Below are positions 51,976 to 61,717 of a stretch of 64,000 nucleotides of DNA, one piece after another. Below the pieces are notes generated by a model that searched no databases, had not been told where the DNA came from, and saw only the letters and a list, made by a program, of their open reading frames with translations. The stretch comes from Micromonospora sp. WMMD1102 (GTDB lineage Bacteria > Actinomycetota > Actinomycetes > Mycobacteriales > Micromonosporaceae), in assembly GCF_029626265.1 (NCBI RefSeq), contig NZ_JARUBN010000001.1, positions 5,397,001 through 5,461,000 on the forward strand, read 5' to 3'. Both the position numbers and the translations under genes were made by a program. Each line of letters starts with the position of its first letter. Within the stretch, counting starts at the first letter, position 1.

Positions 51976-52727
51976 CCGGGCCGGATCGAGGTGACGCCGG
52001 TACGTTCACCGCGCCCGGCGGCCCGGCCGGCGGTGACCGGCCCGACACCCTCGACGCCGCCGGGGCGGACCGGGAGGTCCGGGTGGTGGTCGCCGACGAC
52101 CAGGACGCGGTACGCGCCGGTCTGGTGCTGATCCTCGCCGGCACGCCGGGCGTGACGGTGGTCGGCGAGGCGGCCGACGGCGAGGAGGCGGTGGCGCTGT
52201 GCCGGCGGCTCCGGCCGGACGTGGCGGTACTCGACGTCCGGATGCCCCGGCTCGACGGTGTATCGGCGACCGCCGAGATCGTCGCCGAACGGCTGGCCGA
52301 CGTCCTGGTGCTCACCACGTTCGACCTCGACGAGTACGTCTTCGGCGCGCTCCGGGCCGGCGCGTCCGGGTTCCTGCTGAAGGACACCGACGCCGACGGG
52401 CTGGTCGAGGCGGTGCGTACGGTCGCCCGGGGCGAGGGGATCATCGCACCGGCGGTGACCCGTCGATTGATCACCGCCTTCGCCGCCACCGCCCCGGTCA
52501 CCCCGGCCGGCGCCGGTACGGCAGTGGCCGAGCTGACGCCCCGGGAGCGGGACGTGTTGGCCTGTCTCGGGCTCGGGCTGTCCAACCAGCAGATCGCGCA
52601 GCGGTTGGCGATGGCCGAGAGCACCACCAAGACGCACGTCAGCCGGATCCTCGGCAAGCTCGGACTGCGCAGCCGGGTGCAGGCCGCGATCCTGGCGCAG
52701 GAACTGGCCCTGCCACCACCACCCTGA
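51972..52727 (+). CDS. LuxR/NarL-family response regulator
   Basis: This 251-aa protein has an N-terminal receiver domain (about residues 37-155; VVVADDQDAVRAG, phospho-acceptor Asp in VAVLDVRMPRLDG, Lys in FLLKDTD) and a C-terminal LuxR HTH (about 185-248: LTPRERDVLACLGLGLSNQQ, then IAQRLAMAESTTKTHVSRIL). The first 35 residues are a low-complexity leader, so the true start may be internal. GTG 51972 overlaps the kinase stop (GTGA). With the kinase it forms a complete two-component system; the signal and targets are unknown. Confidence 0.92.
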   Translation: MTGPDRGDAGTFTAPGGPAGGDRPDTLDAAGADREVRVVVADDQDAVRAGLVLILAGTPGVTVVGEAADGEEAVALCRRLRPDVAVLDVRMPRLDGVSATAEIVAERLADVLVLTTFDLDEYVFGALRAGASGFLLKDTDADGLVEAVRTVARGEGIIAPAVTRRLITAFAATAPVTPAGAGTAVAELTPRERDVLACLGLGLSNQQIAQRLAMAESTTKTHVSRILGKLGLRSRVQAAILAQELALPPPP

Positions 52728-52744
52728 CCGGCCTTCTCCAACGC

Positions 52745-52828
52745 GGCGCAGCACGGACCGGCCCGGCGCAGCACGGACCGGCGCAGCTCGCATCCGTGCA
52801 GCTCGCATCCGTGCAGCTCGCATCCGTG
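52745..52828. repeat. Short direct repeats downstream of the two-component genes
   Basis: Two 17-bp copies of GGCGCAGCACGGACCGG (52745-52761 and 52764-52780) are followed by three tandem copies of CAGCTCGCATCCGTG (52784-52798, 52799-52813, 52814-52828). The region lies between the response regulator and the convergent PAP2 gene. No hairpin dominates; a slippage-prone spacer is the simplest reading. Confidence 0.55.
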
Positions 52829-52861
52829 CGGCGCGGGCCCCGCCGGTGCGCGGGGCTGCGG

Positions 52862-53536
52862 CTACCGGACGGCCCGGTCCGGGTGCCGGTCGGGTGGCCG
52901 GGCCGGGCTGGCGGCGGCCGGGTGCCGGGCGACCCGGGCGGCCAGCGGGACCACGGCGAGCGCCAGCAGCCAGCCGCCCAGCACGTCGGTCGGCCAGTGC
53001 GCCAGCAGGGCGATCCGGGTCAGCCCGACGAAGAGCGCGAACGCCACCGCCAGGCCGACGACGAGCAGCCGGGCCGGCCGGCCGAGCCGGTGCCAGAGCA
53101 GGAGTACAGCCACCAGCGCCGCCGCCGCCGCGTTGCTGGTGTGCCCGCTCGGGAAGCCGTTGCTGGTGATCACCACGAAGCCGTCCTCGGGCCGGGGGTG
53201 GTGCACCAGCCAGTGCATCAGTCCCCAGAGCACCGGCACCAGCACCGTCACGCCGGCAACGAACGCCGCCGCCCGGCGCCCGCCCCGGACGGCCAGCCCG
53301 ACCGCCACGGTCAGGCCGGCGACCAGGAACGGGATGGTGGCGGCCACGTCGGTGGCGATCCGCAACCCGTCGACCAGCCGGGGGCTGGCGTCGCCGTACC
53401 CCCGGAAGGCGTCGCTGACGGCGGTGTCGAAGCGGTCCGGCGGCGCCCAGCCGGCCACTGTCACCGCGAGCAGCACCAGGAAGCCGGCGAGCGCGAGCAG
53501 CGGGACCACCAGGGGTGGGCGGGCGACCATCGGCAC
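52862..53536 (-). CDS. PAP2-family phosphatase
   Basis: This 224-aa membrane protein has six hydrophobic helices and the PAP2 motifs HHPRPEDG (motif 1, here KxxxxxxRP is reduced to HPRP), FPSGHTSNAAA (motif 2, catalytic His) and HWPTDVLGGWLL (motif 3). Such enzymes dephosphorylate phosphatidic acid or undecaprenyl diphosphate outside the membrane. ATG 53536 or ATG 53530 can start it. It converges on the response regulator gene and is divergent from fasR. Confidence 0.88.
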   Translation of the reverse strand: MPMVARPPLVVPLLALAGFLVLLAVTVAGWAPPDRFDTAVSDAFRGYGDASPRLVDGLRIATDVAATIPFLVAGLTVAVGLAVRGGRRAAAFVAGVTVLVPVLWGLMHWLVHHPRPEDGFVVITSNGFPSGHTSNAAAAALVAVLLLWHRLGRPARLLVVGLAVAFALFVGLTRIALLAHWPTDVLGGWLLALAVVPLAARVARHPAAASPARPPDRHPDRAVR

Positions 53537-53589
53537 ATGATGCCACGGCCGGTGGCCACCGGCCGGGCTTCGCGTGGCACGCTGGGCCG

Positions 53590-54810
53590 ATGGCGAGCGA
53601 GGCGGGCGACGGCGACCTGGCGGCCACGCTGCGCCGGATCGAGCGGGCGGCGGGCACGCTGGCCAGCGCCAGCGTCACCCGGATGGACGAGACCCTGCCC
53701 TGGTTCCGCGACCTGCCGGCCGAGCAGCGCTCCTGGGTGATGCTCGTCGCCCAGGCCGGCGTCCGGTCCCTGGTCGAGTGGCTCCGGTCGCTGCCGAGCG
53801 CCGAGGACCGCAACGGCGCCGACGCCCTGGCGGACAGCCCGGACGAGGTCTTCGCCGCCGCGCCCCGGGCACTGGCCCGGTCGATCAGCCTCCAGCAGAC
53901 GGTCGCCCTGATCAAGGTCACCATCGACGTGGTGGAGGAGCAGGTGCCGCACCTCGCCGCGCCGGGCGAGGAGCAGTTGCTGCACGAGGCGGTGCTCAGG
54001 TTCTCCCGCGAGATCGCCTTCGCCGCCGCCCGGGTGTACGCGCGGGCCGCCGAGTCGCGCGGCTCCTGGGACGCCCGGCTCCAGGCCCTGCTCGTGGACG
54101 CGCTGCTGCGCGGCGACTCCCCCGACGTGCTGGCCAGCCGGGCGGCCGCGCTGGGCTGGTCCGACGCCCCGCCGGTGGCGGTGGCGGTCGGCCGCTCCCC
54201 CGGCGGCGAGGTCACCGCCGTGCTGCACACCATCTACCGGGTCACCCGGCGGCTCGGGCTGGAGATGATCGGCGGGGTGCACGGCGACCGGCTCGTCCTG
54301 GTGCTCGGCGGCGCCACCGACCCGCTGGCCACCACCGCGAAGATGCTCGCCGGCTTCGGCCCCGGCCCGGTGGTGGTCGGGCCGGCGGTGCCGAGCCTGG
54401 ACGCGGCGACCGACTCGGCCCGGGCGGCGCTGGCCGGCTTCCGGGCCGCACCCGCCTGGCCGGCCGCGCCGCGCCCGGTGGCCGCCGCGGACCTGCTGCC
54501 CGAACGGGCCCTGGCCGGCGACCCGGAGGCCCGCCGGGCGCTGCGCCAGGACGTGTACGCCGCGCTGGTCCGGGCCGGCGGCGAACTGATGGAGACCCTG
54601 GACGCGTTCTTCGCCGCCAACGGGGTGCTGGAGAGCGCCGCCCGGACCCTCTTCGTGCACCCGAACACCGTCCGCTACCGGCTGCGCCGGGTCGCGGATG
54701 TGACCGGATTCTCTCCGCTCACCGCCCGGGACGCCTTCGCGCTGCGGATGGCGTTGACGATCGGACGGTTGGACCCGTCCGCACCGGTCGGACCTGGGAC
54801 GGGACAGTAG
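53590..54810 (+). CDS. fasR: FasR-type regulator of fatty acid synthesis (PucR/CdaR family)
   Basis: This 406-aa protein has a middle GGDEF-like degenerate region (about residues 200-290) and a C-terminal PucR-type HTH (LFVHPNTVRYRLRRVADVTG). Directly upstream of fabD-fabH-acpP-fabF this is the position of FasR, the activator of the type II fatty acid synthase operon in Streptomyces and other actinobacteria. ATG 53590 was taken because the upstream frame has no family content. The 134-bp gap to fabD holds a palindrome that may be its binding site. Confidence 0.88.
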   Translation: MASEAGDGDLAATLRRIERAAGTLASASVTRMDETLPWFRDLPAEQRSWVMLVAQAGVRSLVEWLRSLPSAEDRNGADALADSPDEVFAAAPRALARSISLQQTVALIKVTIDVVEEQVPHLAAPGEEQLLHEAVLRFSREIAFAAARVYARAAESRGSWDARLQALLVDALLRGDSPDVLASRAAALGWSDAPPVAVAVGRSPGGEVTAVLHTIYRVTRRLGLEMIGGVHGDRLVLVLGGATDPLATTAKMLAGFGPGPVVVGPAVPSLDAATDSARAALAGFRAAPAWPAAPRPVAAADLLPERALAGDPEARRALRQDVYAALVRAGGELMETLDAFFAANGVLESAARTLFVHPNTVRYRLRRVADVTGFSPLTARDAFALRMALTIGRLDPSAPVGPGTGQ

Positions 54811-54857
54811 GCGCGGTACCGGACAGACGGGACGCCGAGCCCGTCACCGCGATAGAT

Positions 54858-54878
54858 CTTTGTAGGGTCCTCACAAAG
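54858..54878. promoter_or_regulatory. Palindrome CTTTGT-N9-ACAAAG before fabD, candidate FasR site
   Basis: CTTTGT (54858-54863) and ACAAAG (54873-54878) are exact inverted arms around a 9-base centre, in an A/T-richer island of the fasR-fabD gap, 67 bp before the fabD start. Position and symmetry fit a FasR-type operator overlapping the fab promoter. Binding is inferred. Confidence 0.55.
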
Positions 54879-54944
54879 CTGGTAGTGCGGATTGGTACAT
54901 CACGGCACCCGCGCCGGAACCGATGATCCAGCAGAGTCGTAAGC

Positions 54945-56120
54945 GTGCTCGCCGTACTCTCCCCCGGCCAGGGTTCCCAGAAGCCCGGCTTCCTGACTCC
55001 GTGGCTCGCCCTGCCCGGCGCCGAGGCGCGACTGCGCTGGTGGTCCGCGCTGGCCGGCGTCGACCTGGTGCGGCTCGGCACCGAAGGGGACGCCGACGAG
55101 ATCCGGGACACCGCGCGTACCCAGCCGCTGCTGGTCGCCGCCGCCCTGCTCGCCGCCGAGCGGCTGCCGCTGCACGACGTACGGGTCACCGCCGGGCACA
55201 GCGTCGGCGAGCTGGCCGCGGCGGCGCTGGCCGGCGTACTCAGCCCGGAGGCGGCGGTGACGCTGGCCGGGGTACGCGGCCGGGAGATGGCCGCCGCCTG
55301 TGCCCTGGAGCCGACCGGGATGTCGGCGGTGATGGGCGGTGACCCCGACGAGGTACTCGCCGCCGTCGAGGCGCAGGAACTGCACCTGGCCAACTCCAAC
55401 GGCGCCAACCAGCTCGTGATCGCCGGTGCGGTCGACCGGCTGGCCAAGTTCGCCGCCAACCCGCCCGCCGGGACCAAGGTGATCGCCCTCAAGGTGGCCG
55501 GCGCCTTCCACACCCCGTACATGGCCCCGGCCGAGCGGGCGCTGGCCGCGGTGGCGGCCGGGATCGTACCGACCGACCCGGCCCGGATCCTGCTCTCCGA
55601 CGCCGACGGCGCCCCGGTCGGCGACGGGCGGGAGATGCTGCACCGGCTGGTCCGCCAGGTGACCGCCCCGGTCCGCTGGGACCGCTGCGTGCACCAACTC
55701 GTCGCGCTCGGCGTCACCGCCGTGATCGAGCTGGCTCCGGCCGGCACCCTGGCCGGGCTGATCAAGCGGGAGCTGAAGGGCACCGGGCAGGTACCCGAGA
55801 TCGTCACCCTGAACACCCCGGCCGACCTGCCGGCGGCCCGCGACCTGATCGCCCGGCACGGCGGACCGGCCGGGCCGGTGCCCGCCACCCCGTTCCGGGT
55901 GGTGCTGGCCGGCGCCGCCGGCACCTTCACCCCGGCGCCGGAGCTGGCCGAGGGCGCCGTCGTCGGGTCCGGGCAGGTCGTCGGGACGGTCAGCACCCGT
56001 GCGGGCAGCGTCGAGGTCACCGCGCACGACTCCGGCGTACTCACCGGATGGCTCGCCCAGCACGACGACCCGGTAGCCCCGGGCCAGCCCGTCGCCCGCA
56101 TCGGAGGACAGCTTTCATGA
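54945..56120 (+). CDS. fabD: Malonyl-CoA:ACP transacylase with C-terminal lipoyl-like extension
   Basis: This 391-aa FabD has the acyltransferase motif GQGSQ at the start (LSPGQGSQKPG), the active-site Ser in GHSVGELAAAAL (about residue 87) and the catalytic His in AGAFHTPYM. It loads malonyl groups on ACP for fatty acid elongation. The last 65 residues (from about 325: EGAVVGSGQVVGTVSTRAGS, then VTAHDSGVLTGWLAQHDD) look like a biotinyl/lipoyl-type beta barrel, but with HDSG instead of the lysine motif, so no cofactor can be attached. GTG 54945 is the start. It is the first fab gene and is followed by a tiny coupling frame. Confidence 0.92.
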   Translation: MLAVLSPGQGSQKPGFLTPWLALPGAEARLRWWSALAGVDLVRLGTEGDADEIRDTARTQPLLVAAALLAAERLPLHDVRVTAGHSVGELAAAALAGVLSPEAAVTLAGVRGREMAAACALEPTGMSAVMGGDPDEVLAAVEAQELHLANSNGANQLVIAGAVDRLAKFAANPPAGTKVIALKVAGAFHTPYMAPAERALAAVAAGIVPTDPARILLSDADGAPVGDGREMLHRLVRQVTAPVRWDRCVHQLVALGVTAVIELAPAGTLAGLIKRELKGTGQVPEIVTLNTPADLPAARDLIARHGGPAGPVPATPFRVVLAGAAGTFTPAPELAEGAVVGSGQVVGTVSTRAGSVEVTAHDSGVLTGWLAQHDDPVAPGQPVARIGGQLS

Positions 56121-56167
56121 CCGGTTACCGGGAGATCCCGGACCACCGCCCGGCGGTGGCCCGGTGA
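56117..56167 (+). CDS. Possible 16-aa coupling mini-gene between fabD and fabH
   Basis: The ATG overlaps the fabD stop (ATGA) and its own TGA (56165-56167) overlaps the GTG start of fabH (GTGA at 56164). The predicted peptide is MTGYREIPDHRPAVAR. It resembles no family. It may be a translated spacer that passes ribosomes from fabD to fabH, or simply an open reading frame in a leader. Confidence 0.35.
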   Translation: MTGYREIPDHRPAVAR

Positions 56168-57102
56168 GCAGGATGATCGCGCTCGGCCACTACCAGCCGT
56201 CGCGGGTACTTAGCAACGACGACCTGGCCCGGATCGTCGACACCAACGACACCTGGATCCGCGAGCGGGTCGGCATCGCCACCCGGCGGATCGCCGACTC
56301 CGAGACCGTCGCCGACATGGCCGCGGCCGCCGCCGACAAGGCGCTGGCGAACTCGGGGCTGGCCGCCTCCGACATCGACCTCGTGGTGGTGGCCACCTGC
56401 TCGGCCGTGGACCGCAGCCCGAACACCGCCTGCCGGGTCGCCGCCAAGCTCGGCATCGACGCCCCGGGCGCGTTCGACGTCAACACCGCCTGCTCCGGGT
56501 TCTCCTACGCGCTCGCCACCGCCGACCACGCCCTGCGGGCCGGTGCCGCCCGGAACGCGATCGTGATCGGCGCGGAGAAGCTCTCCGACTTCGTCGACTG
56601 GACCGACCGGTCGACCTGCATCCTCTTCGGCGACGCGGCCGGGGCGGCAGTGGTCACCGCGACCGGGGACGACGAGCCGGACGGGATCGGGCCGGTGGTC
56701 TGGGGTTCGGTCCCGGAGCGCAGCGACGCGGTGCGGATCGAGGGCTGGCGCCCGTACATCCAGCAGGAGGGTCAGTCGGTCTTCCGCTGGGCCACCACAG
56801 CGCTGGCTCCGCTCGCCCTCAAGGCGTGCGAGCGGGCCGGGGTGGCACCGTCGGAGATCGCCGCCTTCGTGCCGCACCAGGCCAACCTGCGGATCATCGA
56901 GGGGATCGCCAAGCGGCTGGACATGCCGCAGGCGGTGATCGCCAAGGACATCGTCGAGTCCGGCAACACCTCGGCGGCGAGCGTGCCGCTGGCCCTCTCC
57001 AAGCTTGTCGAACGCCGGGAGGTGCCGTCCGGCGCCCCGGTGCTGCTCTTCGGCTTCGGCGGCGGCCTCACCTACGCCGGACAGGTCGTCCGATGCCCCT
57101 GA
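56164..57102 (+). CDS. fabH: Beta-ketoacyl-ACP synthase III
   Basis: This 312-aa FabH has the Cys-His-Asn triad of the thiolase fold: Cys in NTACSGFSYAL (about residue 113), His in FVPHQANLRI (about 240) and Asn in ESGNTSAAS (about 270). It starts chain synthesis from acyl-CoA; in actinomycetes it often accepts branched primers, which gives iso and anteiso fatty acids. It starts at GTG 56164 in an overlap with the mini-gene. It is second in the fab operon. Confidence 0.94.
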   Translation: MSRMIALGHYQPSRVLSNDDLARIVDTNDTWIRERVGIATRRIADSETVADMAAAAADKALANSGLAASDIDLVVVATCSAVDRSPNTACRVAAKLGIDAPGAFDVNTACSGFSYALATADHALRAGAARNAIVIGAEKLSDFVDWTDRSTCILFGDAAGAAVVTATGDDEPDGIGPVVWGSVPERSDAVRIEGWRPYIQQEGQSVFRWATTALAPLALKACERAGVAPSEIAAFVPHQANLRIIEGIAKRLDMPQAVIAKDIVESGNTSAASVPLALSKLVERREVPSGAPVLLFGFGGGLTYAGQVVRCP

Positions 57103-57234
57103 CCGGGTACTCCGGGTCACCGGCGGCGATCCCGCCGGCCGGACCGCGGGTACTCCGACCGGTCGAACGCTGACCAGCGGTGGCGGACGGATCCGCCGCC
57201 GCCGACATCCATCCATGGAGAGGAAAGAACCACA

Positions 57235-57474
57235 ATGACCCGTGACGAGATCACCGCCGGCCTCGCCGAGATCCTCGAAGAGGTCGCCGGGGTGAGCCCG
57301 GACGACGTCGCCGAGGAGAAGTCGTTCACCGACGACCTCGACGTCGACTCGCTCTCCATGGTCGAGGTCGTGGTGGCCGCCGAGGAGAAGTTCGGCGTCA
57401 AGATCCCGGACAACGACGTGCAGAACCTGAAGACCGTCGGTGACGCCGTCGCCTACATCGAGGCGCAGTCCTGA
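57235..57474 (+). CDS. acpP: Acyl carrier protein
   Basis: This 79-aa acidic ACP has the phosphopantetheine site LDVDSLSMVEVVVA (Ser near residue 41, DSL motif). It carries growing acyl chains. It begins at ATG 57235 after AGAGGAAAG and lies 132 bp after fabH and 2 bp before fabF. The length and charge pattern are typical for actinobacterial primary ACP. Confidence 0.95.
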   Translation: MTRDEITAGLAEILEEVAGVSPDDVAEEKSFTDDLDVDSLSMVEVVVAAEEKFGVKIPDNDVQNLKTVGDAVAYIEAQS

Positions 57475-57476
57475 TC

Positions 57477-58703
57477 ATGAGTCGTCCCGACGTCGTCGTC
57501 ACCGGGCTCGGCGCGACGACCCCGCTCGGCGGGGACGTCGCGTCGACCTGGGAAGCCATGCTGGCCGGCCGCTCCGGGGTGGGTCCGCTCACCCAGGAGT
57601 GGGCCGAGCAGCTTCCGGTGCGCATCGCTGCCCAGCTCGCGGTCGAACCGACCGAGAAACTGGACCGGGTCAAACTGCGCCGGCTCGACCGCTCGGAGGC
57701 GATCGCGCTGATCGCCGCGCACGAGGCCTGGGCGGACGCCGGCCTCGCCGACTCGCCGCCGGAGCCGGAGCGGCTGGCGGTGAGCGTCGGCTCCGGCATC
57801 GGCGGGGCGCAGACGCTGCTCGCCCAGGACGACATCCTGGAGGCGTCCGGGCCGCGCCGGGTCTCCCCGCACACGGTGCCGATGCTGATGCCGAACGGCC
57901 CGGCCGCCTGGGTCGGGCTGGAACTGGGTGCGCAGGCGGGGGTGCACTCGGTGGCCAGCGCCTGTGCCACCGGGGCCGAGGCGATCGCGCTCGGCCTCGA
58001 CATGATCCGCTCCGGCCGCGCCGACGTGGTGCTGGCCGGCGGCACCGAGGCGGTGGTGCACCCGCTGCCGATCGCCGGGTTCGCCTCGATGCGGGCGATG
58101 TCGACCCGCAACGACGACCCGGAACGCGCCTCCCGCCCGTGGGACAAGGGCCGGGACGGCTTCGTACTCGGCGAGGGGGCCGGCGCGGTCGTCCTGGAAC
58201 GGGCCGACCACGCCGCCGCGCGCGGCGCCCGGGTCTACGCCCGGCTGGCCGGTGCCGCGCTCACCTCCGACGGGTACGACATCGTGCAGCCGCACCCCGA
58301 GGGACGCGGGGTGATCCGGGCGATCAACATGGCGATCGCCGACGCCGGCATCGACCGCTCGGACATCGTGCACGTGAACGCGCACGCCACCTCCACCCCG
58401 GTCGGTGACATCGCCGAGATCGTCGCGCTGCGTTCCGCGCTCGGCAACCATCCGGTGCTGACCGCGACCAAGTCGATGACCGGGCACCTGCTCGGTGCGG
58501 CCGGTGCCCTGGAGTCGATCGCCACCATCCTGGCCATCCGGGATGGTGTGGTGCCGCCGACGATCAACCTCGACGATCCGGACGACGCCCTCGACCTGGA
58601 CGTGGTCGCGCACAAGGCCCGGCAGTTGGAGATCCCGGCGGCGCTGAACAACGGGTTCGGCTTCGGCGGCCACAACGCGGTACTGGTCTTCGCCCGGCCC
58701 TGA
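57477..58703 (+). CDS. fabF: Beta-ketoacyl-ACP synthase II
   Basis: This 408-aa FabF has the KAS motifs: active-site Cys in VASACATGAEA (about residue 163), His in HVNAHATSTPVGD (about 303) and His in TGHLLGAAG (about 339), with NNGFGFGGHNA at the end. It elongates acyl-ACPs with malonyl-ACP from FabD. It starts 2 bp after acpP and ends the fab operon; an SAM methyltransferase follows 134 bp later. Confidence 0.95.
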   Translation: MSRPDVVVTGLGATTPLGGDVASTWEAMLAGRSGVGPLTQEWAEQLPVRIAAQLAVEPTEKLDRVKLRRLDRSEAIALIAAHEAWADAGLADSPPEPERLAVSVGSGIGGAQTLLAQDDILEASGPRRVSPHTVPMLMPNGPAAWVGLELGAQAGVHSVASACATGAEAIALGLDMIRSGRADVVLAGGTEAVVHPLPIAGFASMRAMSTRNDDPERASRPWDKGRDGFVLGEGAGAVVLERADHAAARGARVYARLAGAALTSDGYDIVQPHPEGRGVIRAINMAIADAGIDRSDIVHVNAHATSTPVGDIAEIVALRSALGNHPVLTATKSMTGHLLGAAGALESIATILAIRDGVVPPTINLDDPDDALDLDVVAHKARQLEIPAALNNGFGFGGHNAVLVFARP

Positions 58704-58837
58704 CCGCCTGCCCCGGCTCTGCCCGGGTCCGGCGGTGGTAGATTTCGGCTCGTTCCGGCGCCCGCCGCGCCCCCAGGCGCGGCGGGCGCCGTTCTCGCAG
58801 GACGGCGAGCGGACGAGCGAGCTGAGGAGAGGCGCGG

Positions 58838-60743
<1,906 letters not shown>

Positions 60744-60819
60744 GCTGGGCGTGGCCGGGGGCCTGCTGAGCTGGGCGTGGCCGCGCCCGGTCGAGCTGGA
60801 CGGAGCCGCGGACCGGCGG

Positions 60820-61560
60820 TCAGAGCTGTAGGAAGAGGTTGCCGATCATGGCACCGGCCAGGATGAACAGGAACGCCACTGCGGCGTAGCGGAGCAGCCG
60901 TACCGCCTCGCGGAGCCGTACGTAGCGTTGCCGGTGCTGCTGGATGCCGATCCAGAGTTCGACCTGGGCGGCCTGGCGGATCTCCGGGTCGCGCTGCCCG
61001 GCCAGCGCGGCCTGGAACTCGGCGAAGGAGTGCAGCCGGCGCACGGTGTCGGTGCCGTTGAAGACGAGCGCCTCCGGCAGTTCGGCTCCGCTGCCGAGGA
61101 TGGCCCGGCTGGGGCGGATGGTCACCAGCACGCTCGCCGCGCGGAGCAGCGAGAGCACGACCAGACCGGCGCTGACCAGGCTGGCCAGGGTGAAGAGCAC
61201 CAGCGGCACCGGTCCGAGCCGGTCGGCGGCGGACCCGCCGAGCAACTGGGCGAGCACCACGGCGTTGCCGGCCGAGAGGATGGCGCTGGCGCTGAGCACC
61301 ACCGAGGCCCGGCTCGACGTGGAGGCGCGGGACCGGTCGTACCGGTCGAGGTGCCACTGGAGCAGGTCGATCCGCTCCGCCGCCGAAGTCGGGTCCGAAC
61401 CGGCGGCCGTGTCGTCGGTAACAGCGGCGGCGTCGGCGTCGGTAACAGCGGCGTCAGCGGCGTCGGCGGTAACAGCGGCAGCGGTATCGGCGGTGTCGGC
61501 GGCGGAGGTCTTATCGGGCGGCTGCTCCGGGGTGCGGGCGGCGATCTCGGTCAATCTCAC
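60820..61560 (-). CDS. Three-TM membrane protein with acidic repeat N-terminus, putative effector
   Basis: This 246-aa protein starts at GTG 61560 with AAGGAG 4 bases upstream. The first 60 residues are a low-complexity Ala/Asp/Thr run built from TDDAA-type repeats. Then come a helix (ERIDLLQWHLDRYDRSRAST), two close membrane helices (about 86-107 and 117-138), a helical cytoplasmic region (about 165-220) and a third membrane helix (about 224-246). This two-helix-then-soluble-then-one-helix layout resembles membrane effectors of Pycsar and SLATT-type defence systems, but I cannot assign a family. It is divergent from the kinase-EAD gene, 157 bp away. Confidence 0.65.
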   Translation of the reverse strand: MRLTEIAARTPEQPPDKTSAADTADTAAAVTADAADAAVTDADAAAVTDDTAAGSDPTSAAERIDLLQWHLDRYDRSRASTSSRASVVLSASAILSAGNAVVLAQLLGGSAADRLGPVPLVLFTLASLVSAGLVVLSLLRAASVLVTIRPSRAILGSGAELPEALVFNGTDTVRRLHSFAEFQAALAGQRDPEIRQAAQVELWIGIQQHRQRYVRLREAVRLLRYAAVAFLFILAGAMIGNLFLQL

Positions 61561-61717
61561 GCTCCTTGATCAGATATATCCAGGGTATCCGGATCGGAAA
61601 AGTGATCGGGTCGGACGGGTGTCCAGGGTGGATTGTCAGGCGGTCGGGGGTGTGGTGGGATAAGCCGTTGGCGCCTGGCGCCGTTTTGCTGCCGACCGCC
61701 GGGACGGTGTCCAGACG

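Noticed and set aside
50814..54233. A minus-strand open frame of about 1139 codons across the two-component genes, PAP2 and fasR
   Set aside because: It crosses four real genes and only antisense sequence gives it length. Its residues are Ser/Arg/Pro-rich without motifs.
57117..57238. Small coding frame between fabH and acpP
   Set aside because: The frames here lack a ribosome-binding site and family content; the 132-bp gap is best read as the acpP leader.
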